DNA of 64,000 nucleotides, taken from Parashewanella spongiae. GTDB lineage: Bacteria; Pseudomonadota; Gammaproteobacteria; Enterobacterales; Shewanellaceae. This document shows, one piece after another, positions 48,546 through 59,660 of this stretch. Numbering within the stretch: position 1 is the stretch's first letter; each line of letters opens with the position of its first letter. Both the position numbers and the translations under genes were made by a program. The notes under the pieces are model-generated. The model made no database searches. It saw only the letters and a program-made list of their open reading frames with translations, and was not told the DNA's origin. The DNA lies in NCBI RefSeq assembly GCF_004358345.1, contig NZ_CP037952.1, forward strand, positions 4,898,001 to 4,962,000. Direction: 5' to 3'.

Positions 48546-49781
48546 CTAAAATTCACCTTTGAACCAACTTTTGATCCGGCTCAGAGCATCGGTTACGCCT
48601 TGACGTTCCGGACGCTCAAATTCACTGTCCATGATGCGTCTTGCACCATAATGCAACAAGCCGATACCTGTTGAGTAAAGTGGTTCGCTGACATAATCGT
48701 ATAGGCCTTTTACTTCGAGTGGGCCTGAGACTCTAACTGGCATTCCGAATGTAGCTTCTGCAACATCAACGACGCCTTCAATTGAGGCCGTACCGCCAGT
48801 CAGTACTATTCCCGCCGCTATTTGTTCTTCATAACCGCTGTCACGCAGCTCTTGTAGTATCAATTCAAACATTTCTTGATACCTTGGCTCGACGACCTCT
48901 GCCAAAGTGTGCCTCGACATTGACCGCGATGGCCGGCCACCGACTGATGGCACTTCAATATTTTCTTCACGACTGACCGCTGCACTTCTTGCATTTGCAA
49001 ACTGTACTTTTATTTGTTCAGCATGCGATAAAGGGGTTCTGAATATCTTTGCGATATCATTTGTGACTTGATTACCCGCAACAGGTATCACCGCACAATG
49101 GCGCAATGCACCATTCGTGTAGATAGCAATATCTGTCGTACCGCCACCAATATCCACAAGGCACGCGCCTAAATCTTTTTCATCATTTGTGAGTGTCGCA
49201 TCAGCTGAAGCAATACCAGAGAAAACTAGATCATCCACTTTTAAGCCACAACGCTCAACACTTTTTGTGATATTTTTCGCCATATCGTTGGCACAGGTCA
49301 CAATATGTACTTTTGCTTCCATCCGCATACCTGACATTCCCATCGGGCTTTTAATGCCTTCCTGTACGTCGATAGCATACTCTTGTGGTAATACATGTAA
49401 AATTCGGCGTTCCGTCGGTATCTTAACTGAGCGAGCTGTGTGTATAACATTATCCACATCTTCTTGAGTGACTTCATCGTCATCAATTGACACCATACCA
49501 TTCTCGTTTTGGCAGGCGATGTGCTTTCCTGAGATGCTCAAATAAACAGATGTAACCTGACAATCGGCCATCAGCTCTGCTTGATCTAATGCACGCTGCA
49601 AGCTTCGAACAATCGAATCTAAATCATTCACCCCGCCTTTATCCATACCTCTGGAGGGGTGGTTACCAAGACCTACGACCGTAATTTCGCCATCAGGTAA
49701 TACTTCACCTATTATCACGGCGACTTTTGCTGTTCCTATGTCCAATCCAACAATCAGATTTCTATCTTGGTTCTTGGTCAT
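48546..49781 (-). CDS. ftsA: Cell division protein FtsA
   Basis: 411 residues. Actin-like ATPase with VGLDIGTAKVAVIIGEV, the DIGGGTTDIAIY phosphate loop and VLTGGTASIEGV adenosine motif; a C-terminal amphipathic helix (DALSRIKSWFKGEF) anchors it and the Z-ring to the inner membrane. It follows ftsQ by 3 bp. Confidence 0.98.
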   Translation of the reverse strand: MTKNQDRNLIVGLDIGTAKVAVIIGEVLPDGEITVVGLGNHPSRGMDKGGVNDLDSIVRSLQRALDQAELMADCQVTSVYLSISGKHIACQNENGMVSIDDDEVTQEDVDNVIHTARSVKIPTERRILHVLPQEYAIDVQEGIKSPMGMSGMRMEAKVHIVTCANDMAKNITKSVERCGLKVDDLVFSGIASADATLTNDEKDLGACLVDIGGGTTDIAIYTNGALRHCAVIPVAGNQVTNDIAKIFRTPLSHAEQIKVQFANARSAAVSREENIEVPSVGGRPSRSMSRHTLAEVVEPRYQEMFELILQELRDSGYEEQIAAGIVLTGGTASIEGVVDVAEATFGMPVRVSGPLEVKGLYDYVSEPLYSTGIGLLHYGARRIMDSEFERPERQGVTDALSRIKSWFKGEF

Positions 49782-49784
49782 CAG

Positions 49785-50549
49785 TTATCGACTCTCACTT
49801 TGCGTTTGGGCCCAACCCACGGCTAAACCAGTATCGTATCGTAAATCAATTCTTGCTATGGCCTTATCTTGCTCCTTTAAATAAGGGTATACATCTATAA
49901 AGCGTTGGACTCGGCTTATTTTATCTTCACGCCCTAAGTCCAATTGAATACCATTATCAAGTAACAAATTCCATGCATGTCGCGGAGTTAAACTTAGTTG
50001 ATTTAAACTCAACCCGTTAATTTTTAATAATTCTGCTAACTGCTCATACGTCGTTAAAATATTTTTAGCCATACCTTCAGGACCTGACAACGATGGAAGC
50101 TTCAGTGATTCATCCGAAAGTACTGCTTCAAACACATCTCCATGACGATTTAACCACGAGTTTCCGTTCCAGTGTGCCGCAACGTCTTGTTCTTTAATAA
50201 ATACTTTTAACTTTGCTGGCCATTCTCTTTGTACTGAAGCTCGATAAACCCAAGGCAACGTCTCTAACGTTTTTTGAATTTCGGAAACATCAGCACTAAA
50301 AAAACTGCTTTTCAATAGCCCCTGTAAAGCGAGCTGTATTTCAAGATCACTGGTGTATTTTCTTTCGCCTTTGATCACCACCGCTTCTATTGGCAACTCT
50401 TTCGCATCATTTACGATACGATTCAACTTCCAGCCCGCAGCACTCAAGCCTATAATCACTGACAATAAAAACACTAAGCCACAGCAAAAATACCAATTTA
50501 TTTGGTGTTTTTTTCGCTGAGAAATAGCATTTTTTATTTTCAAAAACAC
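49785..50549 (-). CDS. ftsQ: Cell division protein FtsQ
   Basis: 254 residues from a GTG start: short cytoplasmic part, one transmembrane helix (about 19-43, WYFCCGLVFLLSVIIGLSAAGW), POTRA domain (LPIEAVVIKGERKYTSDLEI onward) and the FtsQ domain with WPAKLKVFIKEQDVAAHWNG. It recruits FtsB/FtsL to the divisome. The 97-bp gap to murC is where many relatives carry ddlB, which is absent. Confidence 0.95.
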   Translation of the reverse strand: MFLKIKNAISQRKKHQINWYFCCGLVFLLSVIIGLSAAGWKLNRIVNDAKELPIEAVVIKGERKYTSDLEIQLALQGLLKSSFFSADVSEIQKTLETLPWVYRASVQREWPAKLKVFIKEQDVAAHWNGNSWLNRHGDVFEAVLSDESLKLPSLSGPEGMAKNILTTYEQLAELLKINGLSLNQLSLTPRHAWNLLLDNGIQLDLGREDKISRVQRFIDVYPYLKEQDKAIARIDLRYDTGLAVGWAQTQSESR

Positions 50550-50646
50550 AGTGATACAAACTCCTACTCTATTTGTTGTTCAATATGATCAAAGTTCCCT
50601 TTATAGGATGCCATATCTCATTAATAAATACTGAGTTTTTACAGTA

Positions 50647-52101
50647 TTAATTCTCAATACGGTTTAAGAAACCTAACTCAGTAGCAACCAATTGTTTCGC
50701 AACGGCACCTATGGTTCCTGCACCTTGCGTTAACAGTAAGTCATTTTCTTTTAATACATCCGGTAACAGTTCTATCAGCTGTGTTTTATCCGCAATGAAA
50801 ATAGGCTCAATTTTTCCTCGTTGACGAATCGCTCTACATAAAGCCCGACCATCTGCACCAGGAATTGCTTGCTCGCCGGCGGAATACACTTCTAAAAGCA
50901 ACAAACAATCAACTTGAGATAATACCTCGGCAAAATCTTCAAATAAGTCACGTGTTCGCGAAAATCGATGTGGTTGATAAGCCATTACTAAACGTTTTTC
51001 GGGGAAAGCCAATCTCGCAGCTTGTATCGTCACAGCAACTTCACTAGGATGATGACCGTAATCATCCACCAACAGGATATTTCCCTTCGCCGTATCAAAC
51101 TCGCCTAAATGTTGAAAGCGACGACCAATTCCTTGGAATTCTGATAATGCTTCTACAATAGGTGCATCACTTATTTCATCTTCCGATGCAACGGCAATGG
51201 CGGCAAGTGCGTTCTGAACATTATGTTTACCTGGCATGTTCAGCTCGACAGGCAAATCAGCTTTTCCTTCTCGATGTACAGTAAAGCGAGTAATTGTACC
51301 CACTTGGCTAAAGTTTTTAGCTTGTACATCCGCGTCATCACTGAACCCATAAGTGACGACTTTACGACTGATCTTAGGGAGCAGCTCTCGCACAATAGGA
51401 TCATCGATACAAACAACAGCCACACCGTAAAAAGGGAGGTTATGTAGAAAGTCGATAAATGCTGTTTTTAAATTTTCAAAGTCACCACCATAGGTATCCA
51501 TGTGATCGGCTTCAATATTGGTGATCACCGCAATCATAGGTTGTAAATGCAAAAAACTGGCATCACTTTCATCAGCTTCAGCAATCAAATACCGACTGCT
51601 GCCTAAACGTGCATTTGTTCCTGCACTATTCAATAAACCACCAATGACAAAAGTCGGATCATTTCCAGCCTCGCCGTAAACACTCGCAATTAAGCTGGTC
51701 GTAGTGGTTTTTCCATGGGTTCCAGCGACAGCAATGCCATGTCGGTAACGCATGAGTTCAGCTAACATTTCAGCACGGCGCACAACCGGTATGCGTTGTG
51801 TTTTTGCTGATATCAACTCAGGATTATCTGACGAAATAGCCGTTGAGACGACAACGACATCAACACCAGTAATATTTTCCTCACGATGCCCAATAGCAAT
51901 GATTGCACCAAAAGCTTTGAGTCTTTCTGTTACATTATTAGTCGCAATATCTGAACCGCTGATAGCATAACCTTCGTTTAATAACACTTCAGCAATACCA
52001 CCCATTCCAGCACCACCTATCCCAACAAAATGAATGCGTTTAATCCGACGCATTTCAGGGATTTGACTTCGTAATTGTGCGTGCTTTTCTGACTTAGTCA
52101 T
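50647..52101 (-). CDS. murC: UDP-N-acetylmuramate-L-alanine ligase
   Basis: 484 residues. Rossmann start [19 protein letters not shown] loop [29 protein letters not shown] and [13 protein letters not shown], the MurC-specific HHP motif. It adds the first amino acid of the stem peptide. One base separates it from murG. Confidence 0.98.
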   Translation of the reverse strand: MTKSEKHAQLRSQIPEMRRIKRIHFVGIGGAGMGGIAEVLLNEGYAISGSDIATNNVTERLKAFGAIIAIGHREENITGVDVVVVSTAISSDNPELISAKTQRIPVVRRAEMLAELMRYRHGIAVAGTHGKTTTTSLIASVYGEAGNDPTFVIGGLLNSAGTNARLGSSRYLIAEADESDASFLHLQPMIAVITNIEADHMDTYGGDFENLKTAFIDFLHNLPFYGVAVVCIDDPIVRELLPKISRKVVTYGFSDDADVQAKNFSQVGTITRFTVHREGKADLPVELNMPGKHNVQNALAAIAVASEDEISDAPIVEALSEFQGIGRRFQHLGEFDTAKGNILLVDDYGHHPSEVAVTIQAARLAFPEKRLVMAYQPHRFSRTRDLFEDFAEVLSQVDCLLLLEVYSAGEQAIPGADGRALCRAIRQRGKIEPIFIADKTQLIELLPDVLKENDLLLTQGAGTIGAVAKQLVATELGFLNRIEN

Positions 52102-52102
52102 A

Positions 52103-53203
52103 TTATTTTTTCACCGTTAACGCAGCGCAAACGTTAGCTACTCGTATAGTCGAGTCTAATATTGCTACCTGCTTTGCTTTCTGTCCCATTTTAATTAATT
52201 CTTGTCTGTCATTTGCTAGCATATTTAACTTATTTACTAAGCTCTCAACATTAACAATGGGTTGAGGCAGTAAAAACGCTCCACCGGCTTCAACAAGCAC
52301 TTTCGCGTTGAGTGTTTGATGATCATCCACGGCATGAGGATAGGGCACTAATATGCTGGCTTTTCCAATCGTTGCTAACTCAGACACGGTCAACGCACCA
52401 GCTCGACATAGTACAACGTCTGCCCAGCCGTAAGCGGCTTCCATATCGTCAATAAATTCAGCAACTTTAACTGTTTCTAACTGTCCATTGCTCTGGTAAT
52501 CATTTTCGATTGATTCTTTATTATTGCGACCCACTTGATGCCAAACTGTAATGGGATGAAATTGCCCCAAGTTAGCCGTAACTTTAGGCATTAAATCATT
52601 AAATACCTTTGCTCCAAGGCTACCGCCAACCACTAAAATTTTCAGCGCATCATCGCGGCTTTCCACTTCTTGGTGTCTAAGAGCTACAAGTTCTTGTCTG
52701 ATCGGATTTCCAACTACCTCAGCTTGAACTTTTCCTGTAAATGTATCTTTAAAAGCGCACAATACTCGGTTAGCAATATTTGACAACAATTTATTGGTCA
52801 TGCCGGGTACAGCATTTTGCTCGTGCAGCACTAAAGGTATACTCGATAACTTAGCCGCCACGCCACCTGGGCCGCTTGCAAAACCTCCCATTCCAAGCAC
52901 AACATCTGGTCGAAAGTGTTTAATTACCCTTCGAGCTTGTACGATTGAGCGAAGTACTTTAAAAGGGGCTGCTAACATTCTTAATAAACCATTCCCTCTT
53001 ACCCCTTTAATATCGATAAACTCGATATTAAAGCCATGCTGTGGCACCACTTTCGCTTCCATCCGCTCAGCTGTACCTAACCAAAGAATTTCCCATCCTT
53101 GGTTTGCTAAATATTTTGCAACGGCTAATGCTGGAAATACATGCCCTCCAGTACCTCCAGCCATAATTAATATTCTTTTTTTCATTGAGCCGTTTTCACT
53201 CAT
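52103..53203 (-). CDS. murG: Undecaprenyl-PP-MurNAc-pentapeptide GlcNAc transferase
   Basis: 366 residues. GT28 glycosyltransferase with the glycine-rich [16 protein letters not shown] loop, [28 protein letters not shown] and [19 protein letters not shown]. It makes lipid II at the inner face of the membrane. The ATG at 53203 overlaps the ftsW stop by 4 bases; GGGG lies just before it. Confidence 0.98.
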   Translation of the reverse strand: MSENGSMKKRILIMAGGTGGHVFPALAVAKYLANQGWEILWLGTAERMEAKVVPQHGFNIEFIDIKGVRGNGLLRMLAAPFKVLRSIVQARRVIKHFRPDVVLGMGGFASGPGGVAAKLSSIPLVLHEQNAVPGMTNKLLSNIANRVLCAFKDTFTGKVQAEVVGNPIRQELVALRHQEVESRDDALKILVVGGSLGAKVFNDLMPKVTANLGQFHPITVWHQVGRNNKESIENDYQSNGQLETVKVAEFIDDMEAAYGWADVVLCRAGALTVSELATIGKASILVPYPHAVDDHQTLNAKVLVEAGGAFLLPQPIVNVESLVNKLNMLANDRQELIKMGQKAKQVAILDSTIRVANVCAALTVKK

Positions 53204-54417
53204 GGTTTACCCCGTCGCTGTACTGCCTGAGTGAGATCTAATCGTCTTTCATGATCAATCCTGATCAACAACATAGCGGCCGCAGTCATAATCCATAAAC
53301 TACTTCCGCCATAACTAATAAACGGGAGCGTTAATCCTTTCGTTGGTAGCATTCCAATACTTGCGCCGACATTTACTACGGTTTGAAAACAAATCCAGAT
53401 ACCTATGGCATAAGCCAAATAACCATCAAATGCTTTATCCTTTTGTAAGCAAAGGCTGCCTAATATTATCGCTCTGTATGCTAGCCAAAACAACACCGCT
53501 AATATGACTAGAATACCGATAAACCCTAACTCTTCTCCTATAACGGCGAAGATAAAGTCCGTATGCGCTTCAGGTAAATATTCCAATTTCTGAATACTAT
53601 TGCCCAGTCCTTGGCCAGACCAGTCACCTCGACCGTAGGCCATCAACGACTGAGTTAATTGATAACCACTGCCGAAGGGATCATCCCAAGGATTCAAGAA
53701 AGAAGTGACCCGGCGCATTCGGTATTCTGCTGTTGCCACCAAAAAAACAAACAATACTGTGCCGAACAACATCATTAAGAAAAAATCGACCAGCCTTGCC
53801 CCGGCCAACCACAATAAGCCAACAGTAATAACAAATAGCACTACAACTGAACCTAAATCAGGTTGCATGAGCAGTAAGCCTGCAAAAATAATCAATACAA
53901 TAATTGGCTTTAAGAAACCAAACATTCGTTCACGCACTTCTTGATGGCGACGAACAAGATAGCCTGCGAGATAAACACAGAAGGCAAATTTTGCAACTTC
54001 TGCAACTTGAATTCTAATTGGGCCAATATTCAGCCATCGGGTTGCCCCATTTACTGTGGTGCCTACTATCAATACTGCAATCAAACCAAATAGTACGGCA
54101 AGCAACATCACTGGACTGAACTTTTGCCACCAATGCAATTCAATTCTAAGCACAACGGCGGCTATCAATATGCAACCCACTAGATTTCTTAAGTGCCGCA
54201 GCACAAAATGAAACTGATTGCCCTTTAAACTCTCTCCTTCAGGCATCGAGGCAGACATTACCATCACGAAACCGAGAGATATTAATGAAATAATCGCCAA
54301 CAATAACTTGCGATCATATAACTGACTGCCAGGGCGATCATAATCAATACTCCATTTTGGCCACGTCCATTTAAGCCCTGAGCCGAATAAATTAAGCTGC
54401 TTTTCTTCAGAAGCCAT
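53200..54417 (-). CDS. ftsW: Septal peptidoglycan glycosyltransferase FtsW
   Basis: 405 residues from MASEEKQLNL at 54417; the frame is open to 54516 but that part overlaps murD. Ten hydrophobic segments, with SEDS motifs WLNIGPIRIQVAEVAKFAFC, LPEAHTDFIFAVIGEELGF and LPFISYGGSSLW. It polymerises septal glycan together with FtsI. It overlaps murD by 11 bases. Confidence 0.96.
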   Translation of the reverse strand: MASEEKQLNLFGSGLKWTWPKWSIDYDRPGSQLYDRKLLLAIISLISLGFVMVMSASMPEGESLKGNQFHFVLRHLRNLVGCILIAAVVLRIELHWWQKFSPVMLLAVLFGLIAVLIVGTTVNGATRWLNIGPIRIQVAEVAKFAFCVYLAGYLVRRHQEVRERMFGFLKPIIVLIIFAGLLLMQPDLGSVVVLFVITVGLLWLAGARLVDFFLMMLFGTVLFVFLVATAEYRMRRVTSFLNPWDDPFGSGYQLTQSLMAYGRGDWSGQGLGNSIQKLEYLPEAHTDFIFAVIGEELGFIGILVILAVLFWLAYRAIILGSLCLQKDKAFDGYLAYAIGIWICFQTVVNVGASIGMLPTKGLTLPFISYGGSSLWIMTAAAMLLIRIDHERRLDLTQAVQRRGKP

Positions 54418-55726
54418 GTAGCGCCTCCACTTGCAGCTTAAAATCATCACCACGTTCGGCAAAACTTTTGTACATATCGAGACTGGCACATGCAGGCGAT
54501 AGCAAGACAATGTCACCCGTTTCAGCTTCTTTAGCCGAAATTGTTACCGCTTGTGCCATATTTTCAACTCGAATCGTGTCATCTTTTAACTTAGCTAACT
54601 GCTGAGCATCTTTACCAAAAACAATCACCTTTTTGACAAACTCTAACCCAGCGATAAGGGGAGACAGATCAGCGCCTTTAGCATCACCACCTGCAATCAA
54701 AATAATCTCGCCTAACTGTTCTCTTAGTCCATTGATTGCTGCTAATGTAGCTCCGACATTAGTCGCTTTAGAATCATTGATATAAGTAATACCGTTCTTC
54801 TCAGCGACTTTTTCACACCGATGAGGAAGTCCCATGAACATTTTTACAACCTCATTCATCGCTTCAGTTTTAATGCCCGCAGCGTCTGCTAACGCCATGG
54901 CTGCCAGTATGTTAGCTTGGTTATGCAAGCCTACCGCCGCCGCTTCATTTACTGAAAGCAAAGTACTATTACCATGAACAAATGCACCGTTTCGTATGCC
55001 CCAATCGTCTGATTCAGGTACATTAAGCCCAAAGCTAATTTGATTTTTAGGTTGTAAAGGTTGGGTCAATTCATCTTCACGATTAATAACGACTAATTTA
55101 CTTTGATCATACAAACGAAGTTTTGCCCGACGATAGGCTTGCAAGCTCTCGTATCTATCCATATGATCAGCTGTGACGTTCAAACACGTCGATGCAACAC
55201 ATTTTAAGCTAGCCGTAGTTTCAAGTTGAAAACTGCTGAGCTCTAACACGTATAAACCAACATCATTGTGCAGTAAGTCTAATACTGGTATACCAATATT
55301 ACCGCCAACACTTACCTTCAACCCTGCTTGTTTCGCCATTTCACCGACCAGTGTTGTCACCGTCGATTTCCCATTAGAGCCTGTTATTCCAATAACTTTA
55401 GGCGGCTGATTAATTAGCTCTCTTGCAAATAATTCGACATCACCAATGATTTCAATGCCAATATCTGCTGCGGCTTTTACTTCTGCGGTATTTAATGCAA
55501 TTCCAGGGCTGATAATAATTTGCTGAGCTTGCACCAAATATCGAACATCAAATGAACCACAAATGAGAGTAATATCAGGAAACTCTTCAGCCAACACATC
55601 AGCACCTGCGGGCTTAGGACGGCTGTCCATAACTAGCGGGCGAATACCTTGTCGACTAAAATAGCGCACAACAGAGAGCCCAGTGACTCCTAATCCTAAA
55701 ACGATGTGCGTATAAGCTTCCTGCAT
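54407..55726 (-). CDS. murD: UDP-MurNAc-L-alanine-D-glutamate ligase
   Basis: 439 residues. VLGLGVTGLSVVRYF start, GITGSNGKSTVTTLVGEM ATP loop, NVTADHMDRY, NDSKATNVGATLAAI and LLSPACASLDMYKSFAERG C-terminal motif. It adds D-glutamate. It follows mraY by 3 bp. Confidence 0.98.
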   Translation of the reverse strand: MQEAYTHIVLGLGVTGLSVVRYFSRQGIRPLVMDSRPKPAGADVLAEEFPDITLICGSFDVRYLVQAQQIIISPGIALNTAEVKAAADIGIEIIGDVELFARELINQPPKVIGITGSNGKSTVTTLVGEMAKQAGLKVSVGGNIGIPVLDLLHNDVGLYVLELSSFQLETTASLKCVASTCLNVTADHMDRYESLQAYRRAKLRLYDQSKLVVINREDELTQPLQPKNQISFGLNVPESDDWGIRNGAFVHGNSTLLSVNEAAAVGLHNQANILAAMALADAAGIKTEAMNEVVKMFMGLPHRCEKVAEKNGITYINDSKATNVGATLAAINGLREQLGEIILIAGGDAKGADLSPLIAGLEFVKKVIVFGKDAQQLAKLKDDTIRVENMAQAVTISAKEAETGDIVLLSPACASLDMYKSFAERGDDFKLQVEALHGF

Positions 55727-55729
55727 ACC

Positions 55730-56812
55730 TTACCTCAACTTTAAGGTCGCAAGACCTAACATGACAAGAAACAAAGAGATAATCCAAAAACGTACAATGA
55801 CTCGTGGCTCAGGCCAGCCTTTCAATTCATAATGATGGTGAATAGGAGCCATTTTAAAAATACGTTGGCCACGTAATTTATAAGATCCAACCTGTAAGAT
55901 GACAGACACGGTTTCCATTACAAAAACACCGCCCATGATCACTAATAGAATTTCTTGCCTGACTAAAACAGCAATAGCACCAAGGGCCGCACCCAATGAT
56001 AAAGAGCCAACATCACCCATAAAGACTTGAGCAGGATAGGTATTGAACCACAAAAAACCCAACCCTGCGCCAACCATTGCGGTACAGACAATAACCAGTT
56101 CACTCGCACCGGGTAAATATGGAATATGCAAGTAATTGGCAAACTGGACATGACCAGATAAATATGAAATCAAGCCAAACGCGCCTGCAACCATCACGGT
56201 AGGCATTATCGCCAAGCCATCTAAACCATCCGTCAAATTCACTGCATTACTAGAACCAACAACAGTGAAATAAGCCAGCACAATAAAGAATCCGCCAAGT
56301 TGAGGCATAATATCTTTAAAGAAGGGCAAGACAAGTTGAGTTTCTCCGACATGGGTGGATGACCAATACAAATACACAGCAACAATCATTGCGGCAATGG
56401 ATTGAAAGATATATTTCCATCTAGCAATCAGACCTTTTGGATCTTTTCTGACCACTTTACGATAGTCATCTAAGAAGCCTATTGCCCCGAAACTAAACAG
56501 AACAAACAACACTACCCAAACGTAACGGCTGCTTAAGTCACCCCATAATAATACACTGGCAAAAATCCCAAATAGGATCAATAATCCACCCATTGTTGGC
56601 GTGCCACGTTTACTAAAGTGAGATTCAGGACCATCATTGCGAACTACCTGTCCAATTTGCATCAACTGCAATCGCTCTATTAACTTAGGCCCAAGCCATA
56701 AGCTAAATAACAGTGCCGTCACGAGACCTAAAATCGCTCTAAAAGTGACGTAAGAAAATACGTTAAAACCCGAATAAAACTCGGTCAAATATTCCGCTAG
56801 GTAAACCAGCAT
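55730..56812 (-). CDS. mraY: Phospho-MurNAc-pentapeptide transferase
   Basis: 360 residues from MLVYLAEYL at 56812, favoured over the GTG at 56821 because AGGAG lies 8 bases upstream and it overlaps the murF stop (TAATG). About ten transmembrane helices; active-site motifs [29 protein letters not shown] and [14 protein letters not shown]. It makes lipid I. Confidence 0.97.
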   Translation of the reverse strand: MLVYLAEYLTEFYSGFNVFSYVTFRAILGLVTALLFSLWLGPKLIERLQLMQIGQVVRNDGPESHFSKRGTPTMGGLLILFGIFASVLLWGDLSSRYVWVVLFVLFSFGAIGFLDDYRKVVRKDPKGLIARWKYIFQSIAAMIVAVYLYWSSTHVGETQLVLPFFKDIMPQLGGFFIVLAYFTVVGSSNAVNLTDGLDGLAIMPTVMVAGAFGLISYLSGHVQFANYLHIPYLPGASELVIVCTAMVGAGLGFLWFNTYPAQVFMGDVGSLSLGAALGAIAVLVRQEILLVIMGGVFVMETVSVILQVGSYKLRGQRIFKMAPIHHHYELKGWPEPRVIVRFWIISLFLVMLGLATLKLR

Positions 56813-58179
56813 TAACTCCACTCCTCACGCTCATAGGCGTTACTCAATGCTTGTACTACATGTTCCATTGCGGCACTACGCGAACCTTTAACCAGCATAT
56901 TCACTGGTCCGTGATGCTGATTAATCTCATTAATTAACGCCAATACTAGAGCGTCTAAATTTTGAAAATGTGTACCACCAAAAGCCGAAGAGGTCAGTTG
57001 GCTAACCTGGCCTTTAGTGAAGACTTGCTGAACGTTATTATTTTTTGCATAGACACCCAAGGATTGATGCATTGCATGTCCTTCTGTGCCTAATTCAGCG
57101 AGATCTCCTAACACTAAGATATTGTTACCATGACGCCTTGAAAGCCAATCAATCGCAGCGTTCACTGATGAAGGGTTGGCATTATAACTGTCATCAATTA
57201 AGAGTACACGCCCAAGTTGTCTTGGCTCCATCCTTCCAGCAACGGGCTTAACCGATTGCAAACCAGAGGCTATGACGCCAATATCGATATCCAACGCAAG
57301 ACAAATCGAAGCGGCTGCAAGTGCGTTGTACACTTGATGCAGTCCATTTAGTGATAACTTAATATCAGTGTGTTTATCTTGGTAACGCAGTTTAAATGAA
57401 TATTGCCCAAGTTCATCTTCAGTAAGGTTTTGAGCGGTAACATCTGCTGTTAGCTGGATACCAAAACTTAGACAACTGTGTGGATAGCAGGCCCGTTTGA
57501 GCTGTTCTGCAAAGGCATCATCCGCATTATATACTCCTACACCTTTAGGCTGTAGGTGGCGATAAATTTCAGATTTTGCAGCAGCTACGCCTTCTAGACT
57601 TCCGAAGCCTTCAATGTGTGCCTGACCAATATTGTTTACTAGTGCTACTTGTGGTTGCACCAAGTTGGAGGTGTAATCGATCTCACCTTGATGATTGGCA
57701 CCAAGTTCGAACACACCAAAATCATGTTGAGTCTCTAGTCTTAATAAAGTTAATGGTAACCCAATGTCGTTATTGAAATTTCCTGCTGTAGAAAGCACTT
57801 GATGCTGTTGCGATAAAATAGCGGAAACCATTTCTTTTACGCTGGTTTTTCCATTCGAACCCGTGATCGCTATCGATATTGGAGTTACACGCTTTCGGAC
57901 TAATTCTCCTAATGAACCTAATGCGACACGCGTATCCGAAACTAACAATTGCGGCACCGATATGTCCTGCTTCTTTGATGTGATTACTGCCGCTACACCA
58001 TTTTCAATTGCTGTTGGTACAAAATCGTGTGCATCATATCTCTCTCCGATTAACGCAATAAACAGCCCTTTGCGACCAATGTTGCGACTATCAGTACTGA
58101 CGCTTTCAATAGAAGCATTCGCACCAATCAACTCCGCATTAAGATGCTTCGCAATGTCGGATAATAACAAGCTAATCAT
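56812..58179 (-). CDS. murF: UDP-MurNAc-tripeptide-D-alanyl-D-alanine ligase
   Basis: 455 residues. ATP loop [45 protein letters not shown] and [17 protein letters not shown], and [13 protein letters not shown] near the end. It attaches the D-Ala-D-Ala dipeptide. It overlaps murE by 4 bases and mraY by one. Confidence 0.98.
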   Translation of the reverse strand: MISLLLSDIAKHLNAELIGANASIESVSTDSRNIGRKGLFIALIGERYDAHDFVPTAIENGVAAVITSKKQDISVPQLLVSDTRVALGSLGELVRKRVTPISIAITGSNGKTSVKEMVSAILSQQHQVLSTAGNFNNDIGLPLTLLRLETQHDFGVFELGANHQGEIDYTSNLVQPQVALVNNIGQAHIEGFGSLEGVAAAKSEIYRHLQPKGVGVYNADDAFAEQLKRACYPHSCLSFGIQLTADVTAQNLTEDELGQYSFKLRYQDKHTDIKLSLNGLHQVYNALAAASICLALDIDIGVIASGLQSVKPVAGRMEPRQLGRVLLIDDSYNANPSSVNAAIDWLSRRHGNNILVLGDLAELGTEGHAMHQSLGVYAKNNNVQQVFTKGQVSQLTSSAFGGTHFQNLDALVLALINEINQHHGPVNMLVKGSRSAAMEHVVQALSNAYEREEWS

Positions 58180-59660
58180 GGCTGAGCCCTCACGAGTTCA
58201 GTAACCAAAGCACGCTCATCATAGTGATGCTTAACGCCATTAATTTCTTGGTAGGTTTCATGACCTTTTCCAGCAAGTAATAACACATCACCAGCCTGAA
58301 TTTGTGCGAAAGACTGTTTAATCGCCGTCACTCGGTCAGCTTCTACAGAAACAGTATTTAGACGGTTAATGCCAGTAAGGATATCGGCGATAATTTGTTG
58401 CGGTGATTCAGTTCTTGGATTATCACTGGTTATGACAACATTGTCCGACTTTTGCTCTGCAGTTTTTGCCATTAGGGCGCGTTTTCCTTTATCTCTATCA
58501 CCACCACAGCCAAATAGACACCATAATTGGTTGTCACAGTGCAATCTAATGGCATCTAATGCTTTGGCAAGTGCGTCAGGAGTATGAGCATAATCTACGA
58601 CAACAGAGGCTCTGTTTTTAGTGTGGTAACACTCCATCCTCCCTGGTACAGCTTCAAGCTTTGGCACATTTTCCAGCAACTGATGGACATCAAAGCCTTC
58701 CAATGCCATAACCGTAATGGCCGCCACTAAATTGGATAAATTAAAATGCCCAAGTAAAGATGATTCTATTTTTCCATGACCATCTGGCCATGAAAAATCG
58801 GCTGTCATACCTTGAGGGTGAAACTGCTCATTCCTAGTTGCAAATGTAGCCCCATTTTGTTGCTCAACGCTAAAACCAACCCCAATGTCTGAGCTCATCT
58901 CAACAAACCATTGCTGAGCCGTATCATCATCTAAATTGAATACTTGATGCGATAAAGATGGAAACTGAAACAGTTGCTTTTTTGCGGCCGCATAAGATGC
59001 CATGTCGCCATGATAGTCCAAATGATCACGGCTCAAATTTGTCATAATTGCACTTGAAAAAGAAATAGCCGCTACACGATGTTGGATCAATGCATGACTT
59101 GACACTTCCATCACACACAACCGCACCCCTTGTTGCTGTAATTCATGCAACTGCTTTGCGACTGTAATCGCGTCTGCTGTGGTATTTCCAGTATCTTGTA
59201 ACTGCCCCCAAAGGCCGTTTCCTAAGGTTCCCATCACAGCAGAGTTTATGCCTGTTAGCCGCGCTAGTTGCGCGATGAGCTGTGATACCGTCGTTTTTCC
59301 ATTAGTACCTGTCACAGCAATTATCTTCAAAGCGTTATTATCTACTGGATAACGATGACAAGCGATCGTCGACAGCTGCTCTGCAAGCTGGTAGAAATAA
59401 AGTATTTTACTTTTTTCCGCCTGCTCTATTAGGCCGTGTTGTTTCATTTCATTGGTGTGCGCTAAACAAAGCACAGCGCCACGCTCAATAGCTTGGTTAA
59501 TGAATCTTCGGCCATCAACTTGATGTCCTGGAATCGCCACAAAGATATCTTCTTGTTGTACTTTTCGGCTATCTAATACCAAGTGTTCGAAATGCGTTTT
59601 ACAGAGCTCATTATCTGATAAATCGTCAAACCACGGAGCGAGAAAATCGGCAATTTTCAT
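58176..59660 (-). CDS. murE: UDP-MurNAc-tripeptide synthetase (meso-DAP adding)
   Basis: 494 residues. VTGTNGKTTVSQLIAQL loop, MTNLSRDHLDYHGDM, VDYAHTPDALAKAL and the DNPR motif (TSDNPRTESPQQI) that marks meso-diaminopimelate rather than lysine specificity. Its ATG overlaps the ftsI stop by one base. Confidence 0.98.
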   Translation of the reverse strand: MKIADFLAPWFDDLSDNELCKTHFEHLVLDSRKVQQEDIFVAIPGHQVDGRRFINQAIERGAVLCLAHTNEMKQHGLIEQAEKSKILYFYQLAEQLSTIACHRYPVDNNALKIIAVTGTNGKTTVSQLIAQLARLTGINSAVMGTLGNGLWGQLQDTGNTTADAITVAKQLHELQQQGVRLCVMEVSSHALIQHRVAAISFSSAIMTNLSRDHLDYHGDMASYAAAKKQLFQFPSLSHQVFNLDDDTAQQWFVEMSSDIGVGFSVEQQNGATFATRNEQFHPQGMTADFSWPDGHGKIESSLLGHFNLSNLVAAITVMALEGFDVHQLLENVPKLEAVPGRMECYHTKNRASVVVDYAHTPDALAKALDAIRLHCDNQLWCLFGCGGDRDKGKRALMAKTAEQKSDNVVITSDNPRTESPQQIIADILTGINRLNTVSVEADRVTAIKQSFAQIQAGDVLLLAGKGHETYQEINGVKHHYDERALVTELVRAQP

